Counted from the stretch's first letter, positions 23,372 to 34,230 are shown. The stretch is DNA of 64,000 nt from Uloborus plumipes (GCA_038373865.1 JAXGGA010001161.1:102455-166454); one strand, 5' to 3'. Translations and numbers: made by a program. The notes: generated by a model not told the origin, from the sequence alone.

Positions 23372-23652
23372 TTATGTCATTTTTGATTCATTCCTTATGT
23401 AGTATTCGTTTTTATATTTGCCTGGATTTTTGTTTGTAAACAGATCTATTGTTTCCTGTTGCAGCTCAGCTTCATTATTCTCTGAGTGTATTTCTTCTGG
23501 GTCAGACTCCTCGAATTCAGATATGTACTTTCTCGTTTTATTGTGTTTTCTTTTCTTTTGTGCTAAGGTTAAGGTGCCTTGCGTTGAATCTGAGGCGATG
23601 TCTGTTGTACTTTCAGCTTCTCTTGCCTTCTTACGGGCAAGTAAAAGGTCAT
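23372..23652 (-). CDS. Probable middle exon of the element-borne gene
   Basis: After a possible acceptor (TTTCTCAATTAG) the frame reads DLLLARKKAREAESTTDIAS followed by a charged, low-complexity stretch (KKRKHNKTRKYISEFEESDP) to a stop at 23372. The LLLARKKAREAE-T-SD segment resembles a motif near the N terminus of arthropod DUF4806-type proteins, again from memory. It needs one base from the preceding exon, which the strong donor of the 25953-26147 exon does not supply, so an exon may be missing or the gene is decayed. A GC donor after AATCCAG is a candidate exit. Confidence 0.45.
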
Positions 23653-23760
23653 CTAATTGAGAAATCATTACAAATAATAAGGTGGAAACTAAATAATTGT
23701 CCATATTTTTGAAGCAGAAAAATTTGTACTTTTCACGAATCTAACACTATATATATATAA

Positions 23761-24948
23761 GTCAACCTTCATGACCTCTATTTTCGCAACCGTTCGTCCT
23801 AGATGCATACTTCCAATTGCAAAAATGTTTGAAATGTTTTGGAGAGTTAAGATATTAAAAGGATGAAAGGCAAAAAAAAATAGTTAAAAAATAAAATGAA
23901 TAACTTTTTACAGGGGCTTCAGGTCCCCTTACTTATATTTAAGGAAATCAAGAGCAGAAAAAAATAATTCGAACACAAAAAAATTGACATTTGTACGACC
24001 AAAATTGCCGCACTTATAAAACGTGGCGTGTTGTGACTTACACCGCTTTGCACTACCCTACCTTTGAAAACCGGCTTTTGAGGGGGAAAGTAGCGGCTCC
24101 GGAATGAAGCCGATCAAAAGCGCTTCGGTAGAATGATAAGCAAGCGTTCCCATCTGTCTTTTTTACGCGTTTTTTTTTTTCATGCTTTTGATTTCCCTAA
24201 ATATAAGTTAGGGGACCTGGAGCCCCTATAAAAAGTTAAATTTTTTATTTCTTACCTCATTCAATTTGTTCCTTCATGACTTCTATTTTCGCAACCGTTC
24301 ATCCTAGATGCATACTTCCGTTTGCAAAAATGCTCGAAATGATGCGGAGAGTTAAGATATTGAAAGTTTGAAGCGAAAAAATAAATAATCAGTTAAGAAA
24401 TAAAAAAAAAATTAATTTTTTATTAAGGCTCCAGGTCCTCTAAATTATATTTAGGGAAATGTAGGGCATAAGAAAATAATTCGAGCACAAAAAGTTTGAA
24501 ACAATTGCGATTAAAACTCGAAGAGATATTCGAGTTCAAAGCTGAGGGGGCGCATCCCCTCATTTAAATTGAAACGTCCCGCTTCCATTCGACGGAAGAG
24601 GCGAACGCGTTAGTACATTTCCCCTCAAAAGATGGTATTGACAGCTAGTGCAAAGTGGTGTAAGTCACAAAACGCTATATTTAATAAGTTATTCGGTTTT
24701 GGTCGTACAAATTTCATTTTTTTTTGTTCGAATTGTTTTTTCATGCTCTTGATTTCCCTAAATATAAGTTAGGGGACCTGGAGCCCCAATAAAAAGTTAA
24801 ATATTTTTATTTTTTAACTAATTAAGTTTTTTGCTTCAAACTTTCAATATCTTAATTCTCCACCATATTTCAAGCAATTTTGCAATTGGAAGTATGCATC
24901 TGAGACGAACGGTTGCGAAGGTAGAGGACATGAAGGTTGACTTGGAAC

Positions 24949-24952
<4 letters not shown>
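23761..24952. mobile_element. Composite foldback elements inserted in a TA tract
   Basis: GTCAACCTTCATGACCTCTA at the left faces its inverse near 24940, and a second start of the same sequence occurs at about 24270. Blocks with GATTTCCCTAAATATAAGTT and GGGGACCTGGAGCCCC occur three times in alternating orientation, so two related inverted-repeat elements lie side by side. The right end reads TAGGGTGTTCC in reverse; TA runs flank both sides. Non-coding. Confidence 0.65.

Positions 24953-25015
<63 letters not shown>
24953..25015. repeat. (TA)n(TG)n microsatellite
   Basis: A TA run to about 24996 followed by TG to 25015. Confidence 0.97.
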
Positions 25016-25952
25016 ATGGTGACAACATATAATTACAGCCATAATCAGAGACGCATCACTAAACGCTGTCTTCACCAATAATGAAACTCGCAACCAACAA
25101 TGAAAAATTCTCCAATTTTTGGCAAACCATACATGATTTTCAAAATACACCCGGACAAGAAGTTGCTTCTTTCAAGTGTGGCTGCCCCTGACAGCCATGT
25201 CCCAGTGAAGCACTTTTCACTCGTTATACCTTGACGGGTGATTTTCTAGAAATAATAATAAATAAGCAAATAAATTTAAACTTAGACAATTGTCCCTCAA
25301 ACTATATTTTTCGCAATGATGAATCGCGAAAAGTGCGTAGCGTACGTTTTTAAACTAACTAACAGAAGTTATACCAAAATAATTTTTACGAAAAGATTTA
25401 TTTCGAATCTGTACTTTTACAATCCATATTTTCAGATATTATTCTCTGCAGATGATTTTTGCAACAGAATAAAAAAGGTGTATAGTAAAACATAATGAAA
25501 AGTACTTTGGTTAAAAATACATTTTTTTCAAAGGAGCCTGCAACACGGAAATTAAAAATAAATAAATAAAATAAATTATTTAAAAGATTTATATGAATTT
25601 GACAAAATAATTTCTTCTTTGAAACTTGTACAAACCAGTAACCAAATGAGACAAAAAGTCGTATCACTTATCAACTTTCAATACACAACAATCGAATCTC
25701 GTCAAAACAAATTCCAAGGAATCTTTAATGTCGATTCGTTTTAACCGTATTAGTCTTATACTGAAACTAATACACTTATGCATCAAACAAGATTTACGAG
25801 GTTTGACTGTAGAGTTAAAAATAAATATTGAACAGGAAAAGAAACAGAACTTTATATTCGTAAAAAGACATCTTATACTGTTTACCTGCTTCAAATATAA
25901 AGTAAATTACAAAAAACCTTACAAAATGTGAGATGATACTAATAGAACTAAC

Positions 25953-26147
25953 CTGTGTGATATAATCTTTTCCGCAATGTATTGATTTCCACGAATCGTC
26001 ATGGAATTCGCCATTGAAGATTATGTTTATAAAGTGGCCAAAAAAAAAAAATGCCTCCGTTTTCTTCGGTGTGAGCCAATTTTCGTGGAAAATTACCACC
26101 GTCGGTGGATCCGACGTCGACAATTCTTCCTCAGCAACACTGAACAT
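25953..26147 (-). CDS. Probable first coding exon of the element-borne gene
   Basis: ATG at 26147 opens a 65-codon frame starting MFSVAEEELSTSDPPTVVIF, then HENWLTPKKTEAF, and ending HCGKDYITQ at a strong donor (CACAG/GTTAGT). A run of ten T (four Phe) in the middle may hide a frameshift. It lies 353 bp inside the right terminal repeat of the 12421-26500 element, where a transposon's gene would start. Function unknown; the hydrophobic/charged pattern with a W-L and a D-x-W-x-x-I fits the small N-terminal region of DUF4806-type proteins. Confidence 0.5.
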
Positions 26148-26504
26148 TTTATTAAAATGCAATTAAACTGATACGGAGAATGCGAAACGTTAAAACAAAC
26201 AAACCTTGGAATTAATTTCTTCCAAAAGAAAATTGAAACAAATGTTGCAGACGATCGAATTCTTCATTGATAAAAAGTCACTGACGTTTATTTAGTTCAA
26301 ATTTACGTTTACAAAACGAAATTCAGAAACCTTTTTCTGCTTATGATTTTTGTGAATGTTTAGAAAAGGTCTAAAAATAAGCATTTACGTTTCAGAAAAA
26401 AAACTGACGTTTTTAAAACGACATTTTTTCAAAGAAAACGTTTTTTGATTTTGTAAACTTTTTAAAAACGTTTACTAAACGTACCTTTGCTGCTTGGGTA
26501 GCTT

Positions 26505-26606
26505 AGAATACGGGACTTCAGCCGTCCCTTAACAAGGTTCCCCGGGACGCGGGACAATTTTTCAAAAAACGGGACTGTCCCTTGAAATCCGGGACGTCTG
26601 GCAACC
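26505..26606. repeat. Inverse hAT-like end rich in GGGAC
   Basis: Reverse complement reads GGTTGCCAGACGTCCCGG followed by several GGGACAGTCCCG-type palindromes, similar in style to 9844-9890 (GGTTGCCAGA, ACGGGACAG). The outermost bases are changed (ACCAGTG instead of ACCCTG), so it is a damaged end. Confidence 0.45.
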
Positions 26607-26857
26607 AGTGATCTCTATATAAACTCTGAATAGCGGACTACACCCCGGCCGGTGAAGCCTTTCGACGCCTTTCATGGGGACGATTTGGGTGTAGTTTCAG
26701 CCCCCAGCTTGGCTCCTTTATCGCAGATTGGCACAAATTTGGCGTAAATGCTATTTCGCGGGAGCTAGAATTTATTGCTGTTGTTGCGCATTGCGTTATT
26801 ATATCAGATTTCGAGGATTTCAATTCGATTTAAGATTTAGTTTAACAACAGCACATA

Positions 26858-26908
26858 ATGCCAATCTGCAGTGCGTATAATTGCTCTTATAAGTATGAAA
26901 AATTTTGA
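26858..26908 (+). pseudogene. THAP-domain-like N terminus, broken
   Basis: ATG at 26858 gives MPICSAYNCSYKYEKF then TGA. M-P-x-C-x-A-x-x-C-x-x-(R/Y) is the hallmark opening of THAP zinc fingers, and one frame over the text continues ...EIFYMLPDE, matching the F-x-x-x-P that follows in THAP domains, so a small frameshift lies at about 26900-26908. A G+C-richer, CpG-containing stretch (26640-26800) precedes it, as a promoter or 5' UTR might. The later C-x-x-H part of the domain was not found. Confidence 0.5.
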
Positions 26909-29397
26909 GATATTTTTTACATGCTACCCGACGAATTTTTGGTACTTTAATTATGTGTTAACATTTTTGTTGCTCTTTTATACCGTGTAAAATTCACATT
27001 AAAAAAATTTAAAAAATCTATATACATATCTATATATTGTTCATATTTAAAACATTTCTCATACCCGCAAAGTATTTCGTTCTTCTCCAAATTTGTTCCA
27101 ATTTATTTATTCACCGAAAATCCGGATTTTTTTTCTTAAATATCCAATTATTTTTGGAGAAAAGTAACACGTTTTCTCCTCTTTTTTACTTTTGTATATC
27201 AGCGTCAAATCCAGTCGATTACAGAAATCGTCTCATTTAAAAATTTTCACTGCTAATCACCCCTTAGTAAAAAAAAAAAAAAAAAATCTGAAATGACATT
27301 TTCAATTGTTTTGCATCTTCTAAATATTTGAACTATTTTGAAAATGGGAATTTATTTTAACATATGCCATCAGTTAGCTCAAATCCGCCTATTTTATTTT
27401 TATTCCAAGTTATTTTTCAAACTTGATTTTAGATATTAAATTATTTAGTGGAAACACACTATGTCAAGAGATTTGTCTCTGAATCGTTCAAATATTTCTA
27501 TGGCCTTTTTTTTTTTGACATTAAAAACTTTATTAGTTCTTCTTTTCCTTCCTTTTTTCAGGAAGAGGGAAGGAAGGGGGAAGCTTATTACATATGCCTG
27601 CAGTTGAAACACACTGAAGGTGAAGTAAAATAACGGTTAAACAGTGGCGGCTGCTTGTATGAAAATGAATCACATTTGCTCAAAACAGTTTTGATTCAAT
27701 AAAGAGGCTAATTCAATAAAGCTGGATTTTTTTTTTTTTTTGATAATTTGACTCATTAAAAGCATTTTATTTTCCCCTATATTGCTAGAAATCAACGTGT
27801 TTGTAGGAAGGGCAAATAAGAATAAAGGAACGCCACTCCCGGAAATATTTATTTAATTTTTTTATCCCCCCCCCCACCCCCAATGTTATATTATAATGAA
27901 AATAATGCAAATTTTAAGTCAATTGGTTTCAAGTCGCGGACAAAGTAGTCCTTCAAAATCTTATATTTTCTCCTTCAAAACTTCTAAAAAACTCCTTCAT
28001 TTATATCTAAAATTGAGTACGAATCCTGACATATGCGGGTTTAAAACCGAGGTTTTAATTTACTTTTGGGACATTCCATATCTAATGATCGACAACCCGA
28101 GAAAATTTTTCCCTCAAACTTTTGTATTTCTTTAAAATTTGGATCATCAATTGCACCCTTTTAGGTGATCATAAGTCCCAATTTTTAGAATTTTATCCCT
28201 TTTATTTTTTTGTCTATGAGACTGATTTTTGGAAAAACCCTCTTTTTTTCCATGAATGCTTGAACATAAAATGGACCATAACTCAGCACCGAATATAGAT
28301 AGAACGATTTGGTAAAGAACTTTTTAAAGTACGTTAGTTGCCGTTTAATATAATATGCAACATGATTAATTAAAAAAAAATATTTTTTAAAAAATGAAAT
28401 TTAAATTTAAATTTCTCTGAAAATAAAAATTTCTTTCAAAAAATTCTGAAAAAATTGTGTATTTCACCATTGTTTGCGCAAAATTTTTGGTTGGGATCTC
28501 AATGGGATCTTATTTTTATACATTTTTTAATAAAATTTGACAGGAAAAAAAATGATATTTTTCACATTCTATTTATTTAAATATGAAGTTCTTTTTCTGG
28601 TGATAGTCTAAAAAGTAGAAAGTAAACATTATTATACTTAAAGTGAATTAAAGTGAGCTGGCATGAACTTGTAGGTAGTTCAGTATCCCCCCCCCCCTCG
28701 GCACAACTACTTAAAACTGTTCAAAATGTAAAAAAAAGAAAAAAAAAACTCTTTGAAACAAAATGAATAGTAAATTTATTTAAAGTTGGTAAATGTGTTT
28801 CGTTATAACGAGACGAAGTACCCCCTACCCCCTCCCAAATACACCATTATTATTTTGTAAGTTCAAGATCATTACTTTTAAACAATTATTAATTTTACTC
28901 GAAAAGGAATCAATGAACATTTTGAAAAGCACTAATTACACGTAATGCAAAACAATATAACTTTATTCACTAGAAAAATTCAATTTTCTTGGTTTCTTAT
29001 TTTTTTTTCTGCTATTTATTCGTTTATGTACGAAAAAATGTAAAAAATTAATTTTTTTGCGTCTTGTTATAGCTAGTCAAACGAATATTGTTTTCTTTTG
29101 TCTAGTTATGGTGACACCAAGTCGGACGAAACTGAATTTCGCTCTTCGCTATGTTGAAAAACGAAACTTGGCGACAAAAATGATCTTCAAAGTTGAGCAA
29201 AGATTTTAAAATTATTTAAGACAATCCGATATACGGAGAAAAAAATTGACTCTCGTAGCTTTGAAAATGAAGAATGTTTAATCACTTTTTGCGTTTAAAC
29301 CTTTTGAATATTAAAAATTGGCGTTTTCCCCCGCATTTAAAATGGGGCAAAACGCCGTAGAAGCCAATGTTAAAGGATCTCCGCTGGGGAGTAGTCT
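26909..29397. other. AT-rich interior of the 9844-29488 hAT; no gene recognised
   Basis: A few T-rich or A-rich frames but none with a family signature. An acceptor-like CTTCCTTTTTTCAG near 27560 precedes a short open stretch (EEGRKGEAYYICLQLKHTEG) ending at 27633, too short to judge. Poly-C tracts occur at about 27867 and 28687. The last 90 bp (29398-29488) are bounded by AGGGTTGC/GCAACCCT, a second inverted end pair. Confidence 0.4.
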
Positions 29398-29496
29398 CTA
29401 GGGTTGCAGGCCTTCATCCTTTCTACCGAGCGGTGACTGGATGTCGTCAATCCAGCAGATAAGATAGAGATCAGTGCTGGCAACCCTGGTCCGTAG

Positions 29497-30470
29497 TCTA
29501 GGAGGAAAACTAGTACTCACTCACTTGTAAGTTATTTGTATAGCTCAGTGAGTGAACAAACCGATGGCGAGTCTTTAAATGCTGCTATCCACAATGAAAC
29601 TGTAACCGATTTATTTTGTTTACGTGCGTTTTTCTTTTTTTTGTTGCTTATTCTAAATCTTATATTATTTTTATTTTTATGCTCAGGTAGCATTTTTCAA
29701 ACTTCTAATTAATTTGAACGTTAATTAGAGCTAGTATTTTATGTTGAACGTAAAGGGGGTTGAAAATATCGTGGTCATTTAATAAAATGTATGCCATTCA
29801 ATTTTCCTGTTGGAGAATAATTCTTGTTTTAGCTGTATACATATACTACTTTTCTGATTATTGTACTTTTGTTTGATTTCATTGTCGTTTTGATCGCATC
29901 ATAAATCTAATGTAACAATTGAAAAGGCAACTTTATCTCATTTTTATCTATACAATTGTAGTTTTCACGTCAAGCAATTATTGAGTACTGGAATACAAAT
30001 TCGTCAACTAATTTGGATGTATTTTGTATTGCATTCCAAATCATTCAACAATGCTAAAAAAATAATTGCAAAGGTTCCCTGAAGCATTTTTTGCAAGGTT
30101 AATTTTATGTGAATTTTTTGAAAGCATGAAGCGTAGAGTTTTGTTTCATGGAAGGAATTCATGAATATTTACAATTAGGAATAGAATTATAATTGTAAGT
30201 AAATTTAATCCAAATCCGTTGCGAAAAGTTATATTTTAGCCTCGTTAAAATGAACTGTAAGGAACCTTTAAAATAAATTCATCTTTATTGTTGTTTATCT
30301 TACCCAAGGAACAATAAACAACAAACAGGCAGACAAAGGGATCAGAAATGTGCATTTTAGCAGTAATAATTTTAGCTAAATTGTTTTAATCGTTAATTTA
30401 CAAGGTTCAATTGTATTTAACCCAGGGTAGATAAGGCCTGATACTAGTCAATATTAAGTATCTTATTTGT
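29497..30470. other. No gene or repeat recognised
   Basis: AT-rich, with no ORF above background, no terminal repeats and no RNA gene motif. Confidence 0.5.
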
Positions 30471-30472
30471 TA

Positions 30473-30642
30473 GCTGGGCGCAAGCGAAAAATCGAGAATT
30501 ATCAATGTTGCCAAGCAAACAAATGACGAATCCAATGGAACAAAAGTACGCTCAACGGTAAATAAATATGGTTGTAAGAATATGGCAGAATTGTAGATTA
30601 TTTAGCGATACATTATTTGTAAATTTTTCGCTTGTGCCCGGC
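30473..30642. mobile_element. 170-bp TA-flanked MITE
   Basis: GCTGGGCGCAAGCGAAAAAT at the left and the inverse of GCCGGGCACAAGCGAAAAAT at the right, with TA on both sides (30471-30472, 30643-30644). Two mismatches in 20. Tc1/mariner-type MITE by target site. Confidence 0.75.
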
Positions 30643-30977
30643 TAAGTATCCAATATTATTTAGTTATTTTTGCAATATTTATAGCCAGGGCCTGCATTAG
30701 GGATTTCAAGTTATTTCCCAGTAAATTAACCGAATTTCAAGTCTTAGCCTAAGTTTGAAAACCTTAGTCAAAGATAAATTTCAGCAAACTTTAATTAATA
30801 TGTGTTCCTATATAATTGTTTGCTGGTGGAAATTTCAGAGTATTTTCCATTCACCTATACTTTAGCCTAATCAGAGTTTTTTTCGCCGAATTTATGATTC
30901 TATCACATTTGGCGATGTGGAAAATGCTTAGTGCGTGGGCCCTGATAACATAATTAACTAACAAATTTTTCCATTAA

Positions 30978-31230
30978 TATTCAACAATTTTATACCAAAT
31001 ATGTTCGTTAAAATTAGTAATAATGAACTATTTACTTTTTATAGATGCTTGTTTAGGAATAACTTAATTTCTACTAATTGAGTTATTCCTAAATTAATTT
31101 CTTTCCTAACTTAATTTCTTAATTTAAATTTTTCTACTACTATTCAACAATTTTATACCGAATATGTAAGTTAAAATTAGTAATAATGAACTATTTATTT
31201 TTTATAGATGCTTGTTTAGGAATAACTTAA
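30978..31230. repeat. 163-bp-offset tandem duplication
   Basis: About 92 bases starting TATTCAACAATTTTATACC recur at 31141 with few changes. The spacer holds short inverted AACTTAATTTCT motifs. Confidence 0.75.
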
Positions 31231-32114
31231 CCAACTGCAAATACCTTGTAAAAGAAATCTTCTTGAGAAACATTGTGGATTCAACTGTATAAAGAAGTGA
31301 GAAAAATTTCTTTCAATAATTCATTTTGTATGCAATTTATTCTTGAAACTGAAAGTGTACATCTTTATATGTTTGCATTCTTTTGGCTGTGTGAACTCTT
31401 AGTTTAATTAGGGATGCACCAAAAACCATATTTTGCTGATTCAGGAACATTTTGTAAAATTTTTTAAGCTGCAACACTTAAATTTTTTGCCAGTTTTAAA
31501 ATAGAAAAATACTTTATCATCTGTGTGCTTTTTGTGACATGTAAATACTTTTCACAAGACGTACCGAGTAGCACTTTGGCCGAGTACCACGTACTCTGCC
31601 TTCCACTACTCGGCTGAGTACCGAGTACTTTATATGACACTTGTTGTACTGCAGTTTAAAATACAATGACTTTGATTATCAAAATATTTTCAACCATTTT
31701 TTTCCCTAAGTATTGCTTGACCCAAATAGTCACAACCTTTTTCTTACGATTATTTTATAAAAATCACTTAATTTTAATCCTATGTATTGTGACCACTATA
31801 CCAGGAACTTGAATATGCAAAATGATGGTTTAAAAAATTCATAATCTAAGTTTTCAAATGATTCAAAATAAATTGGAATATTATTTAAAGTGAGTAACCG
31901 CCCCTAAGCAAGGGCTAAGGCAGGAACATGCAATACATGCTTAAGGGCGGTTACTCACTGCTTTATACCCGAGCTCTGCATTGAAATTTTCGAGTTGTAC
32001 CGTTCCCATGTGCGGTCGCTCGCTGGTATTCTAATTTCACATTAGCTACCAGTTTTTTTCGTCTCTCTTTGCTCTATAAGAGGATTTTTGCCTCCAACTC
32101 GTTCACTTTCGTAT

Positions 32115-32160
32115 TCCATGCTGATGAGGGCATAATAAGCCCGAAACTGCAGTCCATGGA
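32115..32160 (+). ncRNA. Type I hammerhead ribozyme, intact core (unit 1)
   Basis: Stem I TCCATG (32115-32120) pairs with CATGGA (32155-32160); core CTGATGA; stem II GGGC/GCCC with loop ATAATAA; GAAA; a two-pair stem III (A-C/G-T) with loop TGCA; cleavage triplet GTC with the scissile bond between 32154 and 32155. Every conserved core base is present. Such short stem III is characteristic of Penelope-like and retrozyme hammerheads, which often act best as dimers. A hAT inserted directly after stem I. Confidence 0.9.
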
Positions 32161-32659
32161 CAGGGACATAACTAGACCATTTTCGAACAGGGGCAGACTT
32201 TACTTCGGCGCCCCCCTCCCTCCCATTGAAATAAAATAAAATATTTGTCGAAGAAAATCGCCAAGCTAACGTCTGGACCGTCATATAAGGGTATACTCAA
32301 CGTATATTACATAGAGAATGAACAAAAAGCACTAACTAAATACATATAATACTTTAAGAAGAAGCACTTTTACTGGTCATTCTCTAAAAGAAAATATATT
32401 CATGCCATTTACTGCTCTCTCCTCACTTTCTTTCCGTCGATCTTTCCCACGCTTTTTCCACAATAAAAGACATTTCTTTAACTTTCTGCCTATGCCTGCA
32501 TTGAGCTTTTTTTTTTTAGAGAGAGAGAGCTGGCTTTTAAAAATTTGTCTTTTTTTAAAGAATGAAAGGAAAATTATGCAGTTATTTAGCCAGTTCAGCG
32601 CCCCTAAAATTTGGCGCCCGTGGCACGAGCCCCGTCTGCTTCCTCTAGTTACATCCCTG
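32161..32659. mobile_element. 499-bp hAT derivative inside the ribozyme element
   Basis: CAGGGACATAACTAGA / TCTAGTTACATCCCTG ends with the exact 8-bp duplication TCCATGGA (32153-32160, 32660-32667). It shares both termini and about 170 bp of left and 100 bp of right subterminal sequence with the 14295-21623 hAT, from which it is an internal deletion. Confidence 0.9.
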
Positions 32660-32892
32660 TCCATGGATCGAAATGAACGAGTTGGCGGTGTATTGCATGT
32701 TCCTGCCTTAGCCCTTGCTTAGGGGCGGTTACTCACTGCTTTATCCCCGAGCTCTGCCTTAAAATTTGCGAGTTGTACCGTTCCCATGTGCGGTCGCTCG
32801 CTGGTATTCTAATTTCACATTAGCTACCAGTTTTTATCGTCTCTCTTTGCTCTATAAGAGGATTTTTGCCTCCAACTCGTTTACTTTCGTAT

Positions 32893-32938
32893 TCCATGCT
32901 GATGAGGGCATAATAAGCCCGAAACTGCAGTCTATGGA
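32893..32938 (+). ncRNA. Type I hammerhead ribozyme, intact core (unit 2)
   Basis: Same layout as unit 1: stem I TCCATG/TATGGA (one G-U pair at the cleavage end), CTGATGA, GGGC/GCCC around ATAATAA, GAAA, C-TGCA-G, and GTC with cleavage between 32932 and 32933. The C to T change next to the scissile bond keeps pairing as G-U. Confidence 0.9.
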
Positions 32939-32982
32939 TCAAAATAAAAACAAGTTGGCTGTATATTGCATATTATTTAAAG

Positions 32983-33589
32983 GTTTCTTCTTATCAGCGC
33001 ATGTATATTCGTTTTAGAGATAATATTGAATTGTTCCTGGCCAAAGTTGAACTTAACACACTAATATGTGATGTGTAAATGATAGTTACACACAAATGCA
33101 CATTCATGAATTTGCAACATAGACAAGACATAGGCAATAGTCAACATTTTTCCTACACTGATTTTATAAGTGGAGTTTTTTTTTTTTTTTTGACTCATAC
33201 ATAGAATACAGTTGTATATTGTGGATAAAGCAATTGTGAATTTCTCAAAAATTTCACTATCTTTAAAATATTCAATTTTTACAACTACTCAGTATTTGCT
33301 GAGTACCAAATACTTAGTAAGTGAGCCGAGTACCGAGTAATTGCCGTATACTCAGATTATCACTAGTGGCAAGAGCTGTCCAGAAAAACTTTTAGCATGC
33401 AAATCTAAGAATTAAAAATTGGCAGCTTAATTTATCAGAAAGACTTCTTAAAATTATTGACATTTATTTGATATCTTGTGAGATTACTAACAACCAATAA
33501 ACACTTTCAGACCTTCATACCTGATGAAAGTCTGGACAGAAGAGATTCTGAAGCTGAGAACAAGTTTGGCGTTTGATTAAAACTGCAAT
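32983..33589. other. No gene recognised; possible 5' exon material
   Basis: AT-rich. An acceptor-like AAACACTTTCAG at about 33509 precedes a short open stretch that could be a non-coding exon of the zinc-finger locus, but nothing confirms it. Confidence 0.35.
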
Positions 33590-34230
33590 CTCCTGTAGGA
33601 GAGAAGCCTGAATTCTGTTATTTACGCCTCTTCCATTTTTTAGCATTTAGCATCACTTTGGGGATACATTTTTCTTCACTGACTAGAAATGTGAAAGGAC
33701 TGTTCTTAGTTGGTAAACGAAAACACAAACTCCATTTAACATATACTTATGAATTATTTTATATAAGGTTATGCAACTCTGTAGAAGTATACTACTGTCT
33801 ATGACAGCACTAAGTTTATACATAGAAGTCATGCCCCATTTTTAACTATTGAGAATACTTTGCTCTTGTATTTTTTTCCCTTATTTATTGAGATAAAAAG
33901 TTCGTATTTCTCACTGCTTTTCATTGTACTTGAGTAACATAATGCTCATATATTAAACCAAAAAATCAAGTTTTGGATTGTTTGCGAAAACGCATTGAAT
34001 ATTTTTAGTGAAAAGAAACGACAGCTTAATCTGAAAAGCTGCTTGAGCATATCTATTGGGGAAGGCCACATTGGAGAGATTGCTGTGATATTGTATTTTA
34101 TCAAAGCTCAATATAGAAACAGCATAAAAAACTATAATTTTAAACTGGTGATTTTGATGATTGTGCAAAGAAATGTCATCTTAGTTCAAGCTTGAAAGAG
34201 TGCAGGCTGCAGAGACATGATACTCCTATG
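33590..34230 (+). pseudogene. Decayed zinc fingers upstream of the zinc-finger gene
   Basis: Conceptual reading gives VGEKPEFCYLRLF at about 33595 (a T-G-E-K-P linker plus finger start) and CAKKCHLSSSLKECRLQRHD at 34162-34221 (C-x3-C, SSLK, R-H), in different frames and with stops between. They look like fingers of the same array that lost function, so the modern ATG at 34272 is probably a new, internal start. Confidence 0.5.

Larger units (their letters stand above)
12421..26500 (-). mobile_element. Large element with 32-bp perfect inverted ends carrying a multi-exon gene
   Basis: Bases 12421-12452 and 26469-26500 are perfect inverted repeats beginning TACCCAAGCAGCAAAGG. If TA is the duplicated target the element proper is CCCAAGC...GCTTGGG. 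Subterminal CGTTTACAAAACG-type motifs cluster inside both ends. Exons of a minus-strand gene lie near the right end (26147 to 22581). After subtracting recognised insertions (12733-13195, about 13640-21775, 22180-22533, 23761-24952) roughly 4-5 kb remain. A related end occurs at 43673/45272. Superfamily not recognised. Confidence 0.6.
9844..29488. mobile_element. hAT-type element swollen to 19.6 kb by nested insertions
   Basis: The left end CAGGGTTGCCAG at 9844 and the right end CTGGCAACCCTG at 29488 are inverted, and GTCCGTAG occurs immediately outside both (9836-9843 and 29489-29496), an exact 8-bp duplication as made by hAT transposases. The span contains a Helitron (10602-11997), the 12421-26500 element and everything nested in that. 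No hAT transposase was recognised. A further CAGGGTTGCC-type end in inverse orientation occurs at 26505-26606, so recombination between related copies is possible. Confidence 0.65.
31891..32969 (+). mobile_element. Penelope/retrozyme-type insertion with two tandem hammerheads
   Basis: An exact 13-bp duplication ATATTATTTAAAG flanks it (31878-31890, 32970-32982). Inside are tandem units of about 271 bp (after removing the hAT at 32161-32659), each with GGGCGGTTACTCACTGC, a CGGTCGCTCGCTGGTATTCT block and a hammerhead ribozyme at the end. The first 45 bases are an inverted copy of the unit's GCATGTTCCTGCCTTAGCCC...ACTCACT block, a 5' inversion. No reverse transcriptase is present. Variable-length duplication, hammerheads and tandem monomers match non-autonomous Penelope-like elements or metazoan retrozymes. 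Confidence 0.8.

Noticed and set aside
23130..23402. ORF with alternating Ile-Tyr
   Set aside because: Produced by an (AT)45 microsatellite.
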